Shown: piece by piece, positions 1 to 6,803 of the stretch
Layout: each line of letters starts with the position of its first letter
Numbering within the stretch: the stretch's first letter is position 1
Assembly (NCBI GenBank): GCA_002427045.1
Contig: DIPO01000079.1
Span: 27,434 to 42,973, forward strand
Source of the DNA: Firmicutes bacterium UBA5486
GTDB taxonomy: Bacteria > Bacillota > UBA4882 > UBA10575
Length of the DNA: 15,540 nucleotides
Reading direction: 5' to 3'
The notes under the pieces: generated by a model
Database searches by the model: none
What the model saw: only the letters and a program-made list of their open reading frames with translations
Told to the model about the DNA's origin: nothing
Position numbers and translations under genes: made by a program

Positions 1-71
1 TGATAGCCTAATACAAGCCCAACACTATATATTGTGTTGGGACCTTTTAAAAAGGACACAACGCAAAAAGC
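1..71. repeat. Small inverted-repeat (MITE-like) element, copy A, cut by the window edge
   Basis: These bases match the reverse complement of 14512-14578 almost throughout, with a few substitutions and short indels. The inner end (58-71) is ACAACGCAAAAAGC, the terminal repeat of the complete copy at 14512-14621. The element contains a near-perfect 24-bp palindrome: CCCAACAC at 18-25 pairs with GTGTTGGG at 34-41. The rest would lie left of base 1. It carries no coding capacity, so it is non-autonomous if mobile. On the minus strand it lies downstream of malG, so its hairpin could act as a weak transcription stop. Bases 72-148 between it and malG show nothing recognisable. Confidence 0.75.
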
Positions 72-148
72 TTTATTAAGAGTACTTTAAGCAAAACTAT
101 TATATCATGGAGCAGATTAAAGAGGAAATTATTAGCGAACCATAGGTC

Positions 149-979
149 TCATTTAATTGCACCGGAGGATAAACCGGAGACGAAATACTGCTGAAAGAAT
201 AAAAAGGTGATGATCACAGGGAGTAATGAGATAACGGACATGGCAAAAACGTATCCCCACTGAGTAAAATTATGTTGACCAAAAAAACCCGAGATGGTTA
301 TTGGTAAGGTTCTTTTCTCTAGATCATTGATAACTGTTAATGCCCAAGGGTACTCCTCCCAAGCCATTAAAAAATTGAAGATGCTTACAGCTGCAATAGA
401 TGGGCTGGCAAGGGGTAGGATGATGGTTCGGTAAACGGTAAAAGCATTTCCACCATCGATATAAATAGCCTCATCAAAATCAGTAGGAATTCCTTCGATA
501 AACCCTTTAATCATAAATGTAGAGAAAGGGAGAACCCATGCAACATAGACAGGGATTAAGCCTCCCAATTTATTAATTAACTTAAAGGTGACAGCTAATT
601 CGAATTGAGGTATAATAAGCGTCATTCCAGGTATAATCATGGTGGCCATAATGGTGGCAAAGAGTAGACGTTTTCCTGGGAAGTCAAACCTCGCTAAACA
701 AAAAGCTAGCGAAGAGGAGATAAAAGCAGCTAAAAGAGTGCTACATAAGGCTACAATAAAACTGTTTAAAAAACTGCGGTAAAAGTCAACTTTAAATATT
801 ATATAGCGATAGTTTTCTAAAGTTACTTTGTTGGGGATTAGTTTAGGTGGATATTCATAAAGAGAACCATTAGGCCTTAGTGAGGTGCTAATTAAATAAA
901 TCATGGGTGTAGAGGTAATGATTACTCCTATGAGTAAGATAAAGTAGATCAGAAGCTTATATTTATATTTTCTCATCAT
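149..979 (-). CDS. malG: Maltodextrin-type ABC transporter permease (MalG family)
   Basis: A 276-residue inner-membrane permease, the second membrane subunit of a carbohydrate-uptake-1 ABC importer. It shows about six hydrophobic segments, the first at residues 8-30, a periplasmic stretch after it with SLRPNGSLYEYPP, and the cytoplasmic EAA loop at about 170-190 (DEAIYIDGG...ILPL) that docks on the ATPase. Length and layout are normal for MalG/MsmG proteins. It is the last gene of the minus-strand operon and starts 14 nt after malF. AAAGGATG precedes the first of two tandem ATG codons (977-979); the second at 974-976 is possible. The sugar specificity is inferred from the GH13 neighbours. No ATPase gene follows, so a shared MsmX/MalK-type ATPase from elsewhere is presumably used. 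Confidence 0.93.
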   Translation of the reverse strand: MMRKYKYKLLIYFILLIGVIITSTPMIYLISTSLRPNGSLYEYPPKLIPNKVTLENYRYIIFKVDFYRSFLNSFIVALCSTLLAAFISSSLAFCLARFDFPGKRLLFATIMATMIIPGMTLIIPQFELAVTFKLINKLGGLIPVYVAWVLPFSTFMIKGFIEGIPTDFDEAIYIDGGNAFTVYRTIILPLASPSIAAVSIFNFLMAWEEYPWALTVINDLEKRTLPITISGFFGQHNFTQWGYVFAMSVISLLPVIITFLFFQQYFVSGLSSGAIK

Positions 980-993
980 TATTCATCCTTTCA

Positions 994-1908
994 TTATTTA
1001 AATTTTCGGAAGTACTTAAATTGAGATAGAGTAATCATAGTAATAATCATTGCTATTATATAAGAAAGGGCAGCAGCATATCCGAAATCACGAGCTTCAA
1101 AAGCTTTATAATACATCCAAGTTAAAGCAACTTCTGTTTGGTGGGCAGGATGGCCACCAGTCATTAATTGGATTGATGTAAAAACATTAAAAGCTCCTAT
1201 ACTCAACATGACTACTGCAAAAAGAATAGTGTTTTTGATCGAAGGCAAGGTAATGTAGAAGAACTGTTTAAATTTACCACCACCATCGATGCTAGCTGCT
1301 TCATATAGTTCTAAAGGGACTCCTTGTAATGCTGCCAGAAAAATAACCATATTCCAACCAATACCTTTCCAGATTCCTAAAAGTTGGGCTACGAACATGC
1401 CAGTAGAGGGTTGATCTAACCAAGGAATATAGTTGGTAGTAAGATGCAAAAGGTCTGTAATTACATAGTTCAGAAAACCTTCATTATTAAAGATATACTT
1501 AAATACTAAAGCCACAATTACCCAGGAAGTAATTACAGGAAGATAATATAATACTCTGAATGTGATCTTAAACCGTTTAATGCTATGGATTAAAACAGCT
1601 ACTAACAGACCGATGATGATTTGGCTGGGTACTGTAACCAAGGCATATATTAGGGTGTTGGAGATGGCCTTTCTAAAAATTGGGTCATTAAAAACATTTA
1701 TGTAATTTTTCAGACCGACAAAGATTGATTTTTGTTCAAAACCGATTTGCCAATCAAAAAAACTCATTACAAATAACTTTACTATAGGATAAATGGTAAA
1801 TAAGCCAAATACAATTAATCCAGGAATTAACAAGAAAATGAGCTGGAAGTTTATTTTCTTTATTTGCTTTTTTTTCCTTCTCGGTAATATTTGATAATCA
1901 TGGGACAT
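994..1908 (-). CDS. malF: Maltodextrin-type ABC transporter permease (MalF family)
   Basis: A 304-residue membrane permease, partner of the downstream MalG-like protein in the translocation channel. After a basic cytoplasmic N-terminus (residues 10-18 are nearly all R and K) come about six membrane segments, the first at about 21-48. The EAA loop lies at about 203-222 (EAASIDGGGKFKQFFYITLP) and contacts the ATPase. It is the short form of about 300 residues common in Bacillota, lacking the large periplasmic loop of the E. coli protein. A GGGGTGAG ribosome site precedes the ATG at 1906-1908. The 177-bp gap to malE holds two stem-loops, which could set lower permease than binding-protein expression. 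Substrate assignment rests on the operon context. Confidence 0.93.
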   Translation of the reverse strand: MSHDYQILPRRKKKQIKKINFQLIFLLIPGLIVFGLFTIYPIVKLFVMSFFDWQIGFEQKSIFVGLKNYINVFNDPIFRKAISNTLIYALVTVPSQIIIGLLVAVLIHSIKRFKITFRVLYYLPVITSWVIVALVFKYIFNNEGFLNYVITDLLHLTTNYIPWLDQPSTGMFVAQLLGIWKGIGWNMVIFLAALQGVPLELYEAASIDGGGKFKQFFYITLPSIKNTILFAVVMLSIGAFNVFTSIQLMTGGHPAHQTEVALTWMYYKAFEARDFGYAAALSYIIAMIITMITLSQFKYFRKFK

Positions 1909-1944
1909 GTGTTCTCACCCCAAAACTTATTATTTAATAAAGGC

Positions 1945-1983
1945 GTTTTGTGCGCCATACCAACTAAGTACGACGCACAAAAC
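1945..1983. repeat. Perfect 10-bp stem-loop in the malE-malF gap
   Basis: GTTTTGTGCG (1945-1954) and CGCACAAAAC (1974-1983) form a perfect 10-bp stem with a 19-nt loop. On the minus strand, which carries the operon, the right arm is followed only by GCCTTTATT, a poor U-tract. It is therefore more likely a barrier to 3'-to-5' decay or a processing/attenuation element than a strict terminator. It is the malF-proximal of two stem-loops between malE and malF. Confidence 0.6.
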
Positions 1984-1997
1984 TGTGATCCAAAAAC

Positions 1998-2026
1998 TTG
2001 ACAGAAATACTATTAAGGGGTAAATT
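1998..2026 (+). promoter_or_regulatory. Candidate antisense promoter in the malE-malF gap
   Basis: A perfect TTGACA (1998-2003), 17-bp spacer and TAAATT (2021-2026) on the plus strand, against the operon. Initiation would be near 2033, just ahead of a T-tailed stem-loop (2049-2081), predicting a very short antisense RNA opposite the 3' end of malE. It is AT-rich sequence, so chance occurrence is possible. Confidence 0.35.
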
Positions 2027-2048
2027 ATTTATGGCGAATATTTTTTTG

Positions 2049-2081
2049 AAGGCTAAATTGGTATTAACCTTTTTTAGCCTT
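2049..2081. terminator. Stem-loop immediately downstream of malE
   Basis: AAGGCTAAA (2049-2057) pairs perfectly with TTTAGCCTT (2073-2081). The loop can extend through GGT/ACC. On the plus strand a run of eight T follows, so in that direction it is a textbook intrinsic terminator. On the minus strand it sits a few bases after the malE stop codon but is followed by CAAAAAAA, so there it more likely protects the malE 3' end, as intercistronic stem-loops behind binding-protein genes do. Confidence 0.6.
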
Positions 2082-2085
2082 TTTT

Positions 2086-3339
2086 TTATTGTTGAGCAAG
2101 TAAGATGTCGATTTTTTTTGCAGCTTCATCTAGACTTTCTTTCACAGATTTTTCACCTAAAATACTAAGGGTTACAGCATAAGTCAACTCTTTATCTATT
2201 TCTGGCCAAGTTGATACAGGTGGCCTTGGCTTAGCTGTTTGAATTGCTTCTAAGAAGGGGAGCATATTTTTATTGTTTTTAATAATACTTGAATCAATGG
2301 CAACCTTATTTACAGGTATTTGACCAACTTTAGCCATTTCAATTTGGGCATATTCACTGGTCATGAACTTCATAAACTCCCATGCTGCTTCTTTTTTAGC
2401 AGTTTTAAACATGACGATATCTTCCCCACCTAGTACTTGTGCTGAGCCGCCTTTACCAGCAGGCATAGGTGCTGTAGCAGGTTTGAACTGGGGATAGGAG
2501 TTTTCTAGTTCGGCAAATTTCCAAGGCCCTTCAATAATCATTCCGTATCTACCAAGAGCGTAGCCATCGGTTAATGGAATGGCACCTTTATTAAATCCGG
2601 TCATTGCCCCATCACGGTACAGGTCAGCAAGTTTTTGAATAATTTCTATATTTTTTTCGCTATTTAAAAAACCGGATGCTACTTTATACTCTGGGTCAGT
2701 AATATCACCACCATTACTCCAAATAAACGGGCAAATGTTCCAGCCAGCTAAGGCAGGTTCTGCATATCCCCAGATCTGACGTCCTGATTTTTTAGAAAGT
2801 TTCCGAGCTGCAGAGAAGAATTCATCCATGGTCTTAGGAACTTTTACTCCTGCCCGGCTAAATAGGTCCTTATTATAGAATAGAATTTTGGTGTTAGTGT
2901 TCAAGGCGAGTCCATAATAATCACCTTTCACTTTAGCCGTAGCCATTGGCCCATCTAAAAGCCTGTGAGCTACAGCAGAGAAATCGCCCATTTCTTTATT
3001 TAGAGGAACCAGAATATTAAGTTTTTGAAATTCGGGGAGCCATGCAATATCAGCTCTAGCTACATCGGGTAGTTGATTACTACTGGTGCTAACCAATATT
3101 TTTTTGTGAAGCTGATCCCATTCGTGGGGGATGGCTTTTACTTTGATATGAGGGTATTGTTTTTCAAAGGCTGGAATAATAAGATTTATTAACTTTTCAT
3201 TCTCCGGGGATTGGGCATTATAATGATGCCAGAAATTAATGGTTACTTGTTCATTGGCGGAAATTCCAAAAGATGCAAAAAGAGAAATAAAGATTAAACT
3301 TAGTAAGAGAACCCTAATAGAAAAGGATTTTTTACACAT
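2086..3339 (-). CDS. malE: Extracytoplasmic maltodextrin-binding protein (MalE-like, SBP family 1)
   Basis: A 417-residue solute-binding protein that captures the sugar and delivers it to MalF/MalG. Residues 1-28 form a Sec signal (basic start, hydrophobic core, ISA|NE cleavage site). The mature part opens with the family pattern INFWHHYNAQSPE...IPAFEKQYPHIKVK. Further typical features are a WLPEF-type hinge strand, LFYNKDLF near residue 155, and the EGPWKF and GGEDIVMF segments. There is no lipobox cysteine at the cleavage site, which is unusual for a Gram-positive binding protein and would suit a periplasm. The SD AGGAGG lies in the last codons of the upstream GH13 gene; one base separates that stop from this ATG, so the two are probably translationally coupled. 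The maltodextrin substrate is inferred from context. Confidence 0.92.
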   Translation of the reverse strand: MCKKSFSIRVLLLSLIFISLFASFGISANEQVTINFWHHYNAQSPENEKLINLIIPAFEKQYPHIKVKAIPHEWDQLHKKILVSTSSNQLPDVARADIAWLPEFQKLNILVPLNKEMGDFSAVAHRLLDGPMATAKVKGDYYGLALNTNTKILFYNKDLFSRAGVKVPKTMDEFFSAARKLSKKSGRQIWGYAEPALAGWNICPFIWSNGGDITDPEYKVASGFLNSEKNIEIIQKLADLYRDGAMTGFNKGAIPLTDGYALGRYGMIIEGPWKFAELENSYPQFKPATAPMPAGKGGSAQVLGGEDIVMFKTAKKEAAWEFMKFMTSEYAQIEMAKVGQIPVNKVAIDSSIIKNNKNMLPFLEAIQTAKPRPPVSTWPEIDKELTYAVTLSILGEKSVKESLDEAAKKIDILLAQQ

Positions 3340-3340
3340 G

Positions 3341-5158
3341 TTATTTTCCTCCTGTTTTTCTTTTTTGTGAAATGATCTTCACTTGATAAGGTAGCAGTTG
3401 TAATCTTAAAATACCTTGGTAGTGATTAAGGTCATCATTATGGTAAGTATAGTTTTGAAGGTTTTCTATGTGATGACTTTCCCCGCTTATTTCATCTGTT
3501 AAAAAGCAAATGTCTTTGGGTGATTCTAATACTGGATAGGTAATCTTCGTAGTCAAGTTTGAGTTATTAATGATGACATAGACTCTGTCTTCTTCAAATT
3601 CCCGGTAGAAGCCATAAACATAATTATCTGAAGAGCAGTAATTACTGGAAAAACTCCCTAATTGTAATGGTTTATACTTTTTTCTAATGGCAATAAGATT
3701 TTTGTACCAAATATAAATTTCGCGATTTTGTTTGCTGGGATTCCATTCCATACTCTTTCGACAATCAGGATCATTCTCGCCGATTAGGCCGATTTCATCC
3801 CCGTAATAAATACCGGCAATACCAGGGAAACAAAGTTGAAAGGCGGCAGCAATTTTTAAAATTTGTAGTTGATTGTTGCTAAGGGTAAGGAATCTGGCTG
3901 TATCATGACTACCGATTAAATTATAGAGGGATAAATGTACTGTTTTACAATAGACTCCTAGGATACGGTTGATTCTTTCGTCAAATTGAATAGGGGAGAT
4001 CTGTTTTTTGGCAAAGAAGTCAACTAATGCATCTCGAAAGAGATAATTCATAACTGAATCTACTTGGTCGCCTCTTAACATTTCCCGGTTTTCTCTCCAG
4101 GTTTCGGCGAGAATGAAACAGTTAGGATTAATAGATTTGACCAGTTTTCTAAAATCTTGCCAAAAAGTGTAATCTACTTCGTCTGCTACATCGAGGCGCC
4201 AACCATCAATGCCGGCCTCTTCTATCCAGAATCTTGCAACCTTTAAAATGAACTCTCTAACTTCAGGATTGCTTAGTCTTAGTTTTGGCATCCATTTATA
4301 GTAACCTGTGGTCTCATAATTTAAGTTTTTCGTGTCAATGGGAAAACTATCGATTAAAAACCAATCCTTATACTTAGAGTAAACACCATTTTTCAAAAGA
4401 TCTTGGAATTGAGGAAAAAAATAGCCGCAATGATTGAAGACACCATCCAGAATGATTTTAATTCCGTTTTGATGGCAGATATCAACTAAGTCTTTTAGAT
4501 CATTGAAGGTTCCAAAGGAAGGGTCAATCCGAAAATAATCTATAGTGTCATATTTATGATTGGATGAGGCTTCGAAGATTGGTGTCAAATATAAACCATC
4601 GACACCTAAAGCTTTGATGTAGTCTATGTTATTAATGATTCCCTTTAGATCCCCTCCCATAAAATTATCTCTTGTAGGAGTGGAACCCCATGGTACAACA
4701 TCATATGGATCATTGGTTGGATCGCCATTGCAAAACCTTTCCGGAAAAATCTGATAGAAGACAGAACCTTTAGTCCATGAAGGTACTTTAAAGATATCCT
4801 GTTCATTGGTATAAAGGTACTCGAAGAAACCATCTGTAGGATTTGAATGATTTACCCCGTGGTAATTAAGGTAAAATGTTTCATTAGTCTCTGATACTTG
4901 AAAGTAGTATTTGATATACTTTGTGCTTTCCGTGGTATCAATGATGGTTTCATAGTAGTCATAAAGGTTATCTCTAGCGTAACATTGCATTTTTGCGATC
5001 AATTCACCTGTAATTTCTTTATTAAATCTATTCCAGTAAAGTAAATGACAGGAGTTAGCTTCTTTCTTTCTTGTCTTTAATCGGATCGCTAATTTATTTC
5101 TTGTTATCGGATAAATGTAATCTCTAGTCTGTTCGTGGATAATTAATTTTGAAACCAT
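3341..5158 (-). CDS. Cytoplasmic neopullulanase/cyclomaltodextrinase/maltogenic amylase (GH13)
   Basis: A 605-residue alpha-glucan hydrolase without signal peptide. Residues 1 to about 120 look like the N-terminal beta domain (CBM34-like) typical of this group, which mediates dimerisation. The TIM barrel starts at about 127 (WTKGSVFYQIFPERF). GH13 region I is DGVFNH, region II GWRLD (nucleophile D323), region III AETW (acid/base E352), region IV SHD (D419), and region V MPKL at 290-293, a signature of the cyclomaltodextrinase/neopullulanase group. It would cut imported (branched) maltodextrins or cyclodextrins. The ATG at 5156-5158 is chosen because AAAGAGG (5169-5175) is 10 nt upstream; the in-frame TTG at 5165-5167 would leave a one-base spacing. 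It follows the LacI gene in the operon and runs straight into malE. Confidence 0.93.
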   Translation of the reverse strand: MVSKLIIHEQTRDYIYPITRNKLAIRLKTRKKEANSCHLLYWNRFNKEITGELIAKMQCYARDNLYDYYETIIDTTESTKYIKYYFQVSETNETFYLNYHGVNHSNPTDGFFEYLYTNEQDIFKVPSWTKGSVFYQIFPERFCNGDPTNDPYDVVPWGSTPTRDNFMGGDLKGIINNIDYIKALGVDGLYLTPIFEASSNHKYDTIDYFRIDPSFGTFNDLKDLVDICHQNGIKIILDGVFNHCGYFFPQFQDLLKNGVYSKYKDWFLIDSFPIDTKNLNYETTGYYKWMPKLRLSNPEVREFILKVARFWIEEAGIDGWRLDVADEVDYTFWQDFRKLVKSINPNCFILAETWRENREMLRGDQVDSVMNYLFRDALVDFFAKKQISPIQFDERINRILGVYCKTVHLSLYNLIGSHDTARFLTLSNNQLQILKIAAAFQLCFPGIAGIYYGDEIGLIGENDPDCRKSMEWNPSKQNREIYIWYKNLIAIRKKYKPLQLGSFSSNYCSSDNYVYGFYREFEEDRVYVIINNSNLTTKITYPVLESPKDICFLTDEISGESHHIENLQNYTYHNDDLNHYQGILRLQLLPYQVKIISQKRKTGGK

Positions 5159-5220
5159 TGATACCAAACCTCTTTCTAAAACTTGATGTTTGGGGCATAC
5201 CTGTTCAACAAACTCCTCTT

Positions 5221-5233
5221 TTCACCTCCTTTC
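5221..5233 (-). promoter_or_regulatory. Orphan strong Shine-Dalgarno, possible mRNA stabiliser
   Basis: On the minus strand this reads GAAAGGAGGTGAA, an almost full complement to the 16S tail. It lies 62 nt upstream of the GH13 start, which has its own SD. Nothing substantial begins here: the frame of the GH13 gene is closed by the TGA inside this site, and only tiny reading frames of 10 codons or fewer can be drawn. GAAAGGAGG is the core of the STAB-SD type 5' stabiliser known from Bacillus cry3A mRNA, where a bound 30S subunit blocks decay. A short leader peptide (TTG near 5205, ending about 5176) is an alternative. Confidence 0.4.
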
Positions 5234-5253
5234 AAAGATCCTTGTTGCCATGC

Positions 5254-6270
5254 TTAGTTTCGTTCACTGGTTCCTCTTTTAATGAGTTGAACTGATAATA
5301 AACTTTGTTGCTTTGTTGCAGATGGCAATTGAATCTCTTTCAAAAGCATGGTAGCAGCCTGGATACCCAAATCGAAAAGATCAATATCTACTGTTGTCAT
5401 TTTGGGATCAGATAATTCAGCAACCGGATAATTATCAAAACTAACAATTCCGATATCTCCAGGAACATTAAGGCCTTGATCTTTAATAGCGGATAAAGCA
5501 CCAAAGGCAACAATATTGTCGGTAAAGACAATACCGTCAGGGGGGTTTTTAAGTTCAAGAAAATCTGTCATTATGGAATAACCATCTTCTTTAGAGAAAC
5601 CTCTTTCTTTAATTAACTCCGGTTCCGGTTGCAAACCATGTTTTTTCAAAGCTGTTAGGTACCCATCTAATCTATTTTTATTAAAAATATCCTTTAGATT
5701 CCCGGAGACAAAGGCAATTCGTTTATATTTATTATTGAGTAAATGGGTTGTGCTAATCTCTCCAGCCATTTTATTGTTTATATCTACCCAGTTTATATCA
5801 TAGCTATTTTCAGGTTCGCCGATGATGACAAAGGGAAACTTTTGTTCCTCCATCTTCTTTACTAAATTCTTTCGAAGTAAAGATACTGGGAGAATAAGAC
5901 CATCTACTCTTTTTTCAAAAAAAAGTTTACTAAAGGCGGTTCCATTAAGATTTAAGGTATTTTCATTTACAATCATTAAGTAATATCCCCTGGGGCAAAT
6001 ATATTTTTCAATGCCATATTGAATTTGATAAAAAAACGGATTATTAAAAGCAGTTGCATCATCAATATTTACAACTAAAGCTACAATATAAGTGCTTTGA
6101 TGGGCAAAACTTCTAGCAATGTTATTTGGAAAATATCCTAGCTCATGCATTACATTTCGCACTTTTTCGGCAGTTTTAGGGGAAATAAGATTGCTATTAT
6201 TTAGAACCCGGGAAACAGTAGCGGTGGATACACCCGCTGCTTTTGCCACATCTTTAATAGTTACACTCAT
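5254..6270 (-). CDS. LacI-family transcriptional regulator of the maltodextrin operon
   Basis: A 338-residue LacI/GalR repressor. The helix-turn-helix (residues 3-25, TIKDVAKAAGVSTATVSRVL) has the recognition residues T-A and an arginine in VSR. The hinge helix follows at about 48-57 (NNIARSFAHQ), then a periplasmic-binding-protein-like effector domain (about 60-330) with the usual DGIVFTDN and GIVSFDNYPVAEL segments. It is the first gene of the operon with GH13 and malEFG, so it probably controls its own transcription and the operon in response to maltose or maltodextrin. A tandem TAAACGGTT operator lies just downstream of the predicted transcription start. GGAG at 6279-6282 is 8 nt before the ATG (6268-6270). 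Confidence 0.92.
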   Translation of the reverse strand: MSVTIKDVAKAAGVSTATVSRVLNNSNLISPKTAEKVRNVMHELGYFPNNIARSFAHQSTYIVALVVNIDDATAFNNPFFYQIQYGIEKYICPRGYYLMIVNENTLNLNGTAFSKLFFEKRVDGLILPVSLLRKNLVKKMEEQKFPFVIIGEPENSYDINWVDINNKMAGEISTTHLLNNKYKRIAFVSGNLKDIFNKNRLDGYLTALKKHGLQPEPELIKERGFSKEDGYSIMTDFLELKNPPDGIVFTDNIVAFGALSAIKDQGLNVPGDIGIVSFDNYPVAELSDPKMTTVDIDLFDLGIQAATMLLKEIQLPSATKQQSLLSVQLIKRGTSERN

Positions 6271-6291
6271 TGAAAAAACTCCTTTTTAAAA

Positions 6292-6317
6292 TGTAAACGG
6301 TTGCATAAACGGTTAAA
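6292..6317. promoter_or_regulatory. Tandem LacI/cre-type operator pair
   Basis: TGTAAACGGTTGCA (6292-6305) and CATAAACGGTTAAA (6304-6317) share the 9-mer TAAACGGTT exactly, with centres 12 bp apart. Both are LacI-family sites centred on CG. The first fits the CcpA cre consensus TGWAARCGYTWNCW with one mismatch. They lie at about +13 to +38 relative to the predicted start of the minus-strand operon, where a bound repressor would act as a roadblock. Either the operon's own LacI protein or CcpA could bind; the sequence alone does not decide. Confidence 0.6.
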
Positions 6318-6336
6318 AAAATTTAACTCTAAATTA

Positions 6337-6365
6337 ATCATAAGTTTTAATTATAAATACATCAA
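6337..6365 (-). promoter_or_regulatory. Promoter of the LacI-GH13-malEFG operon
   Basis: On the minus strand TTGATG (6360-6365), 17-bp spacer, TATGAT (6337-6342). Initiation near 6330 gives a leader of about 60 nt that contains the tandem operator and the LacI ribosome site. It is the best-spaced sigma-A-type match upstream of the operon. Confidence 0.55.
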
Positions 6366-6639
6366 CATCCAAAAACGACCATATTTAACTAAATAACGTG
6401 ATAAGGGTTTAATTAATAAAATTATCTTACGATTGCTTATAATTATTAACTTTATTAACTTATTATAGTCAAGTAAAAACAATACGCCAGTAAGACCCGG
6501 CATGAATTATGAATACGGTTACATTTACAGCACAAAGAATTATTAATTGAGGAAATTCCATAATTACCTTGAGGCTTATCAAGAGCTAGTTATTATTTAT
6601 TATAAACAGTTTGGTAATTGGACGATAAGCAGCAATTAG
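6366..6639. other. AT-rich intergenic stretch, no gene seen
   Basis: The distal part of the 515-bp divergent region. It is very AT-rich with scattered TTAATTAA-like motifs. I see no open reading frame with a ribosome site, no RNA gene and no strong stem-loop. A second minus-strand -35-like TTGACT is present near 6469-6474 without a convincing -10. Confidence 0.5.
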
Positions 6640-6651
6640 TTAACCGGTTAA
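6640..6651. promoter_or_regulatory. LacI-type operator upstream of the second regulator
   Basis: TTAACCGGTTAA is a perfect 12-bp palindrome centred on CCGG. It ends 8 bp upstream of the -35 box of the plus-strand promoter. The same 12-mer recurs in the 14-bp palindrome at 7831-7844. Placement of two copies around the LacI gene implies that this regulator is the binder; a DNA loop of about 1.19 kb is possible. Confidence 0.65.
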
Positions 6652-6659
6652 ATTTTATA

Positions 6660-6688
6660 TTGACATAAATTAACTGTAATTATATAAT
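6660..6688 (+). promoter_or_regulatory. Consensus sigma-A promoter of the second LacI gene
   Basis: TTGACA (6660-6665), exactly 17 bp, TATAAT (6683-6688): both hexamers are perfect. Initiation near 6695 gives a leader of about 108 nt before the chosen ATG. Such a strong promoter needs tight control, consistent with the adjacent palindromic operator. Confidence 0.8.
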
Positions 6689-6803
6689 TAAAACTGAATA
6701 AGAAAAAAGGTGTGTACTTTAAAAGAAAAAGTGTTTTAAGGTTAGAATAAGAGTTTTTAAACTGCTTTGCTACTTTAAGGAATTATTGAATAGGGGAAAA
6801 AAG

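Noticed and set aside
1..71. Palindromic repeat considered as a CRISPR or regulatory array
   Set aside because: There are only two copies in the window, 14.5 kb apart and inverted, with no spacers or cas genes.
432..446. GGTAAACGGTAAAAG inside malG, similar to the import operon operator
   Set aside because: It encodes conserved EAA-loop-adjacent residues (TVYRT) and matches only 8 of 9 operator bases; a chance match.
2031..2168. 45-codon plus-strand frame with SD-like AAGGGG and a hydrophobic start, resembling a small toxin
   Set aside because: It overlaps malE in antisense and its middle is the T-tailed stem-loop, so a transcript would probably end inside it. Kept only as part of the antisense finding.
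5176..5207. Short leader peptide (about 10 codons from TTG) between LacI and GH13
   Set aside because: Weak start codon, no regulatory codon run or alternative hairpins; the orphan SD is better explained as a ribosome-binding stabiliser.
6366..6639. Possible small gene or RNA in the divergent intergenic region
   Set aside because: No start with a ribosome site, no stable stem-loop and no tRNA-like pattern was seen.
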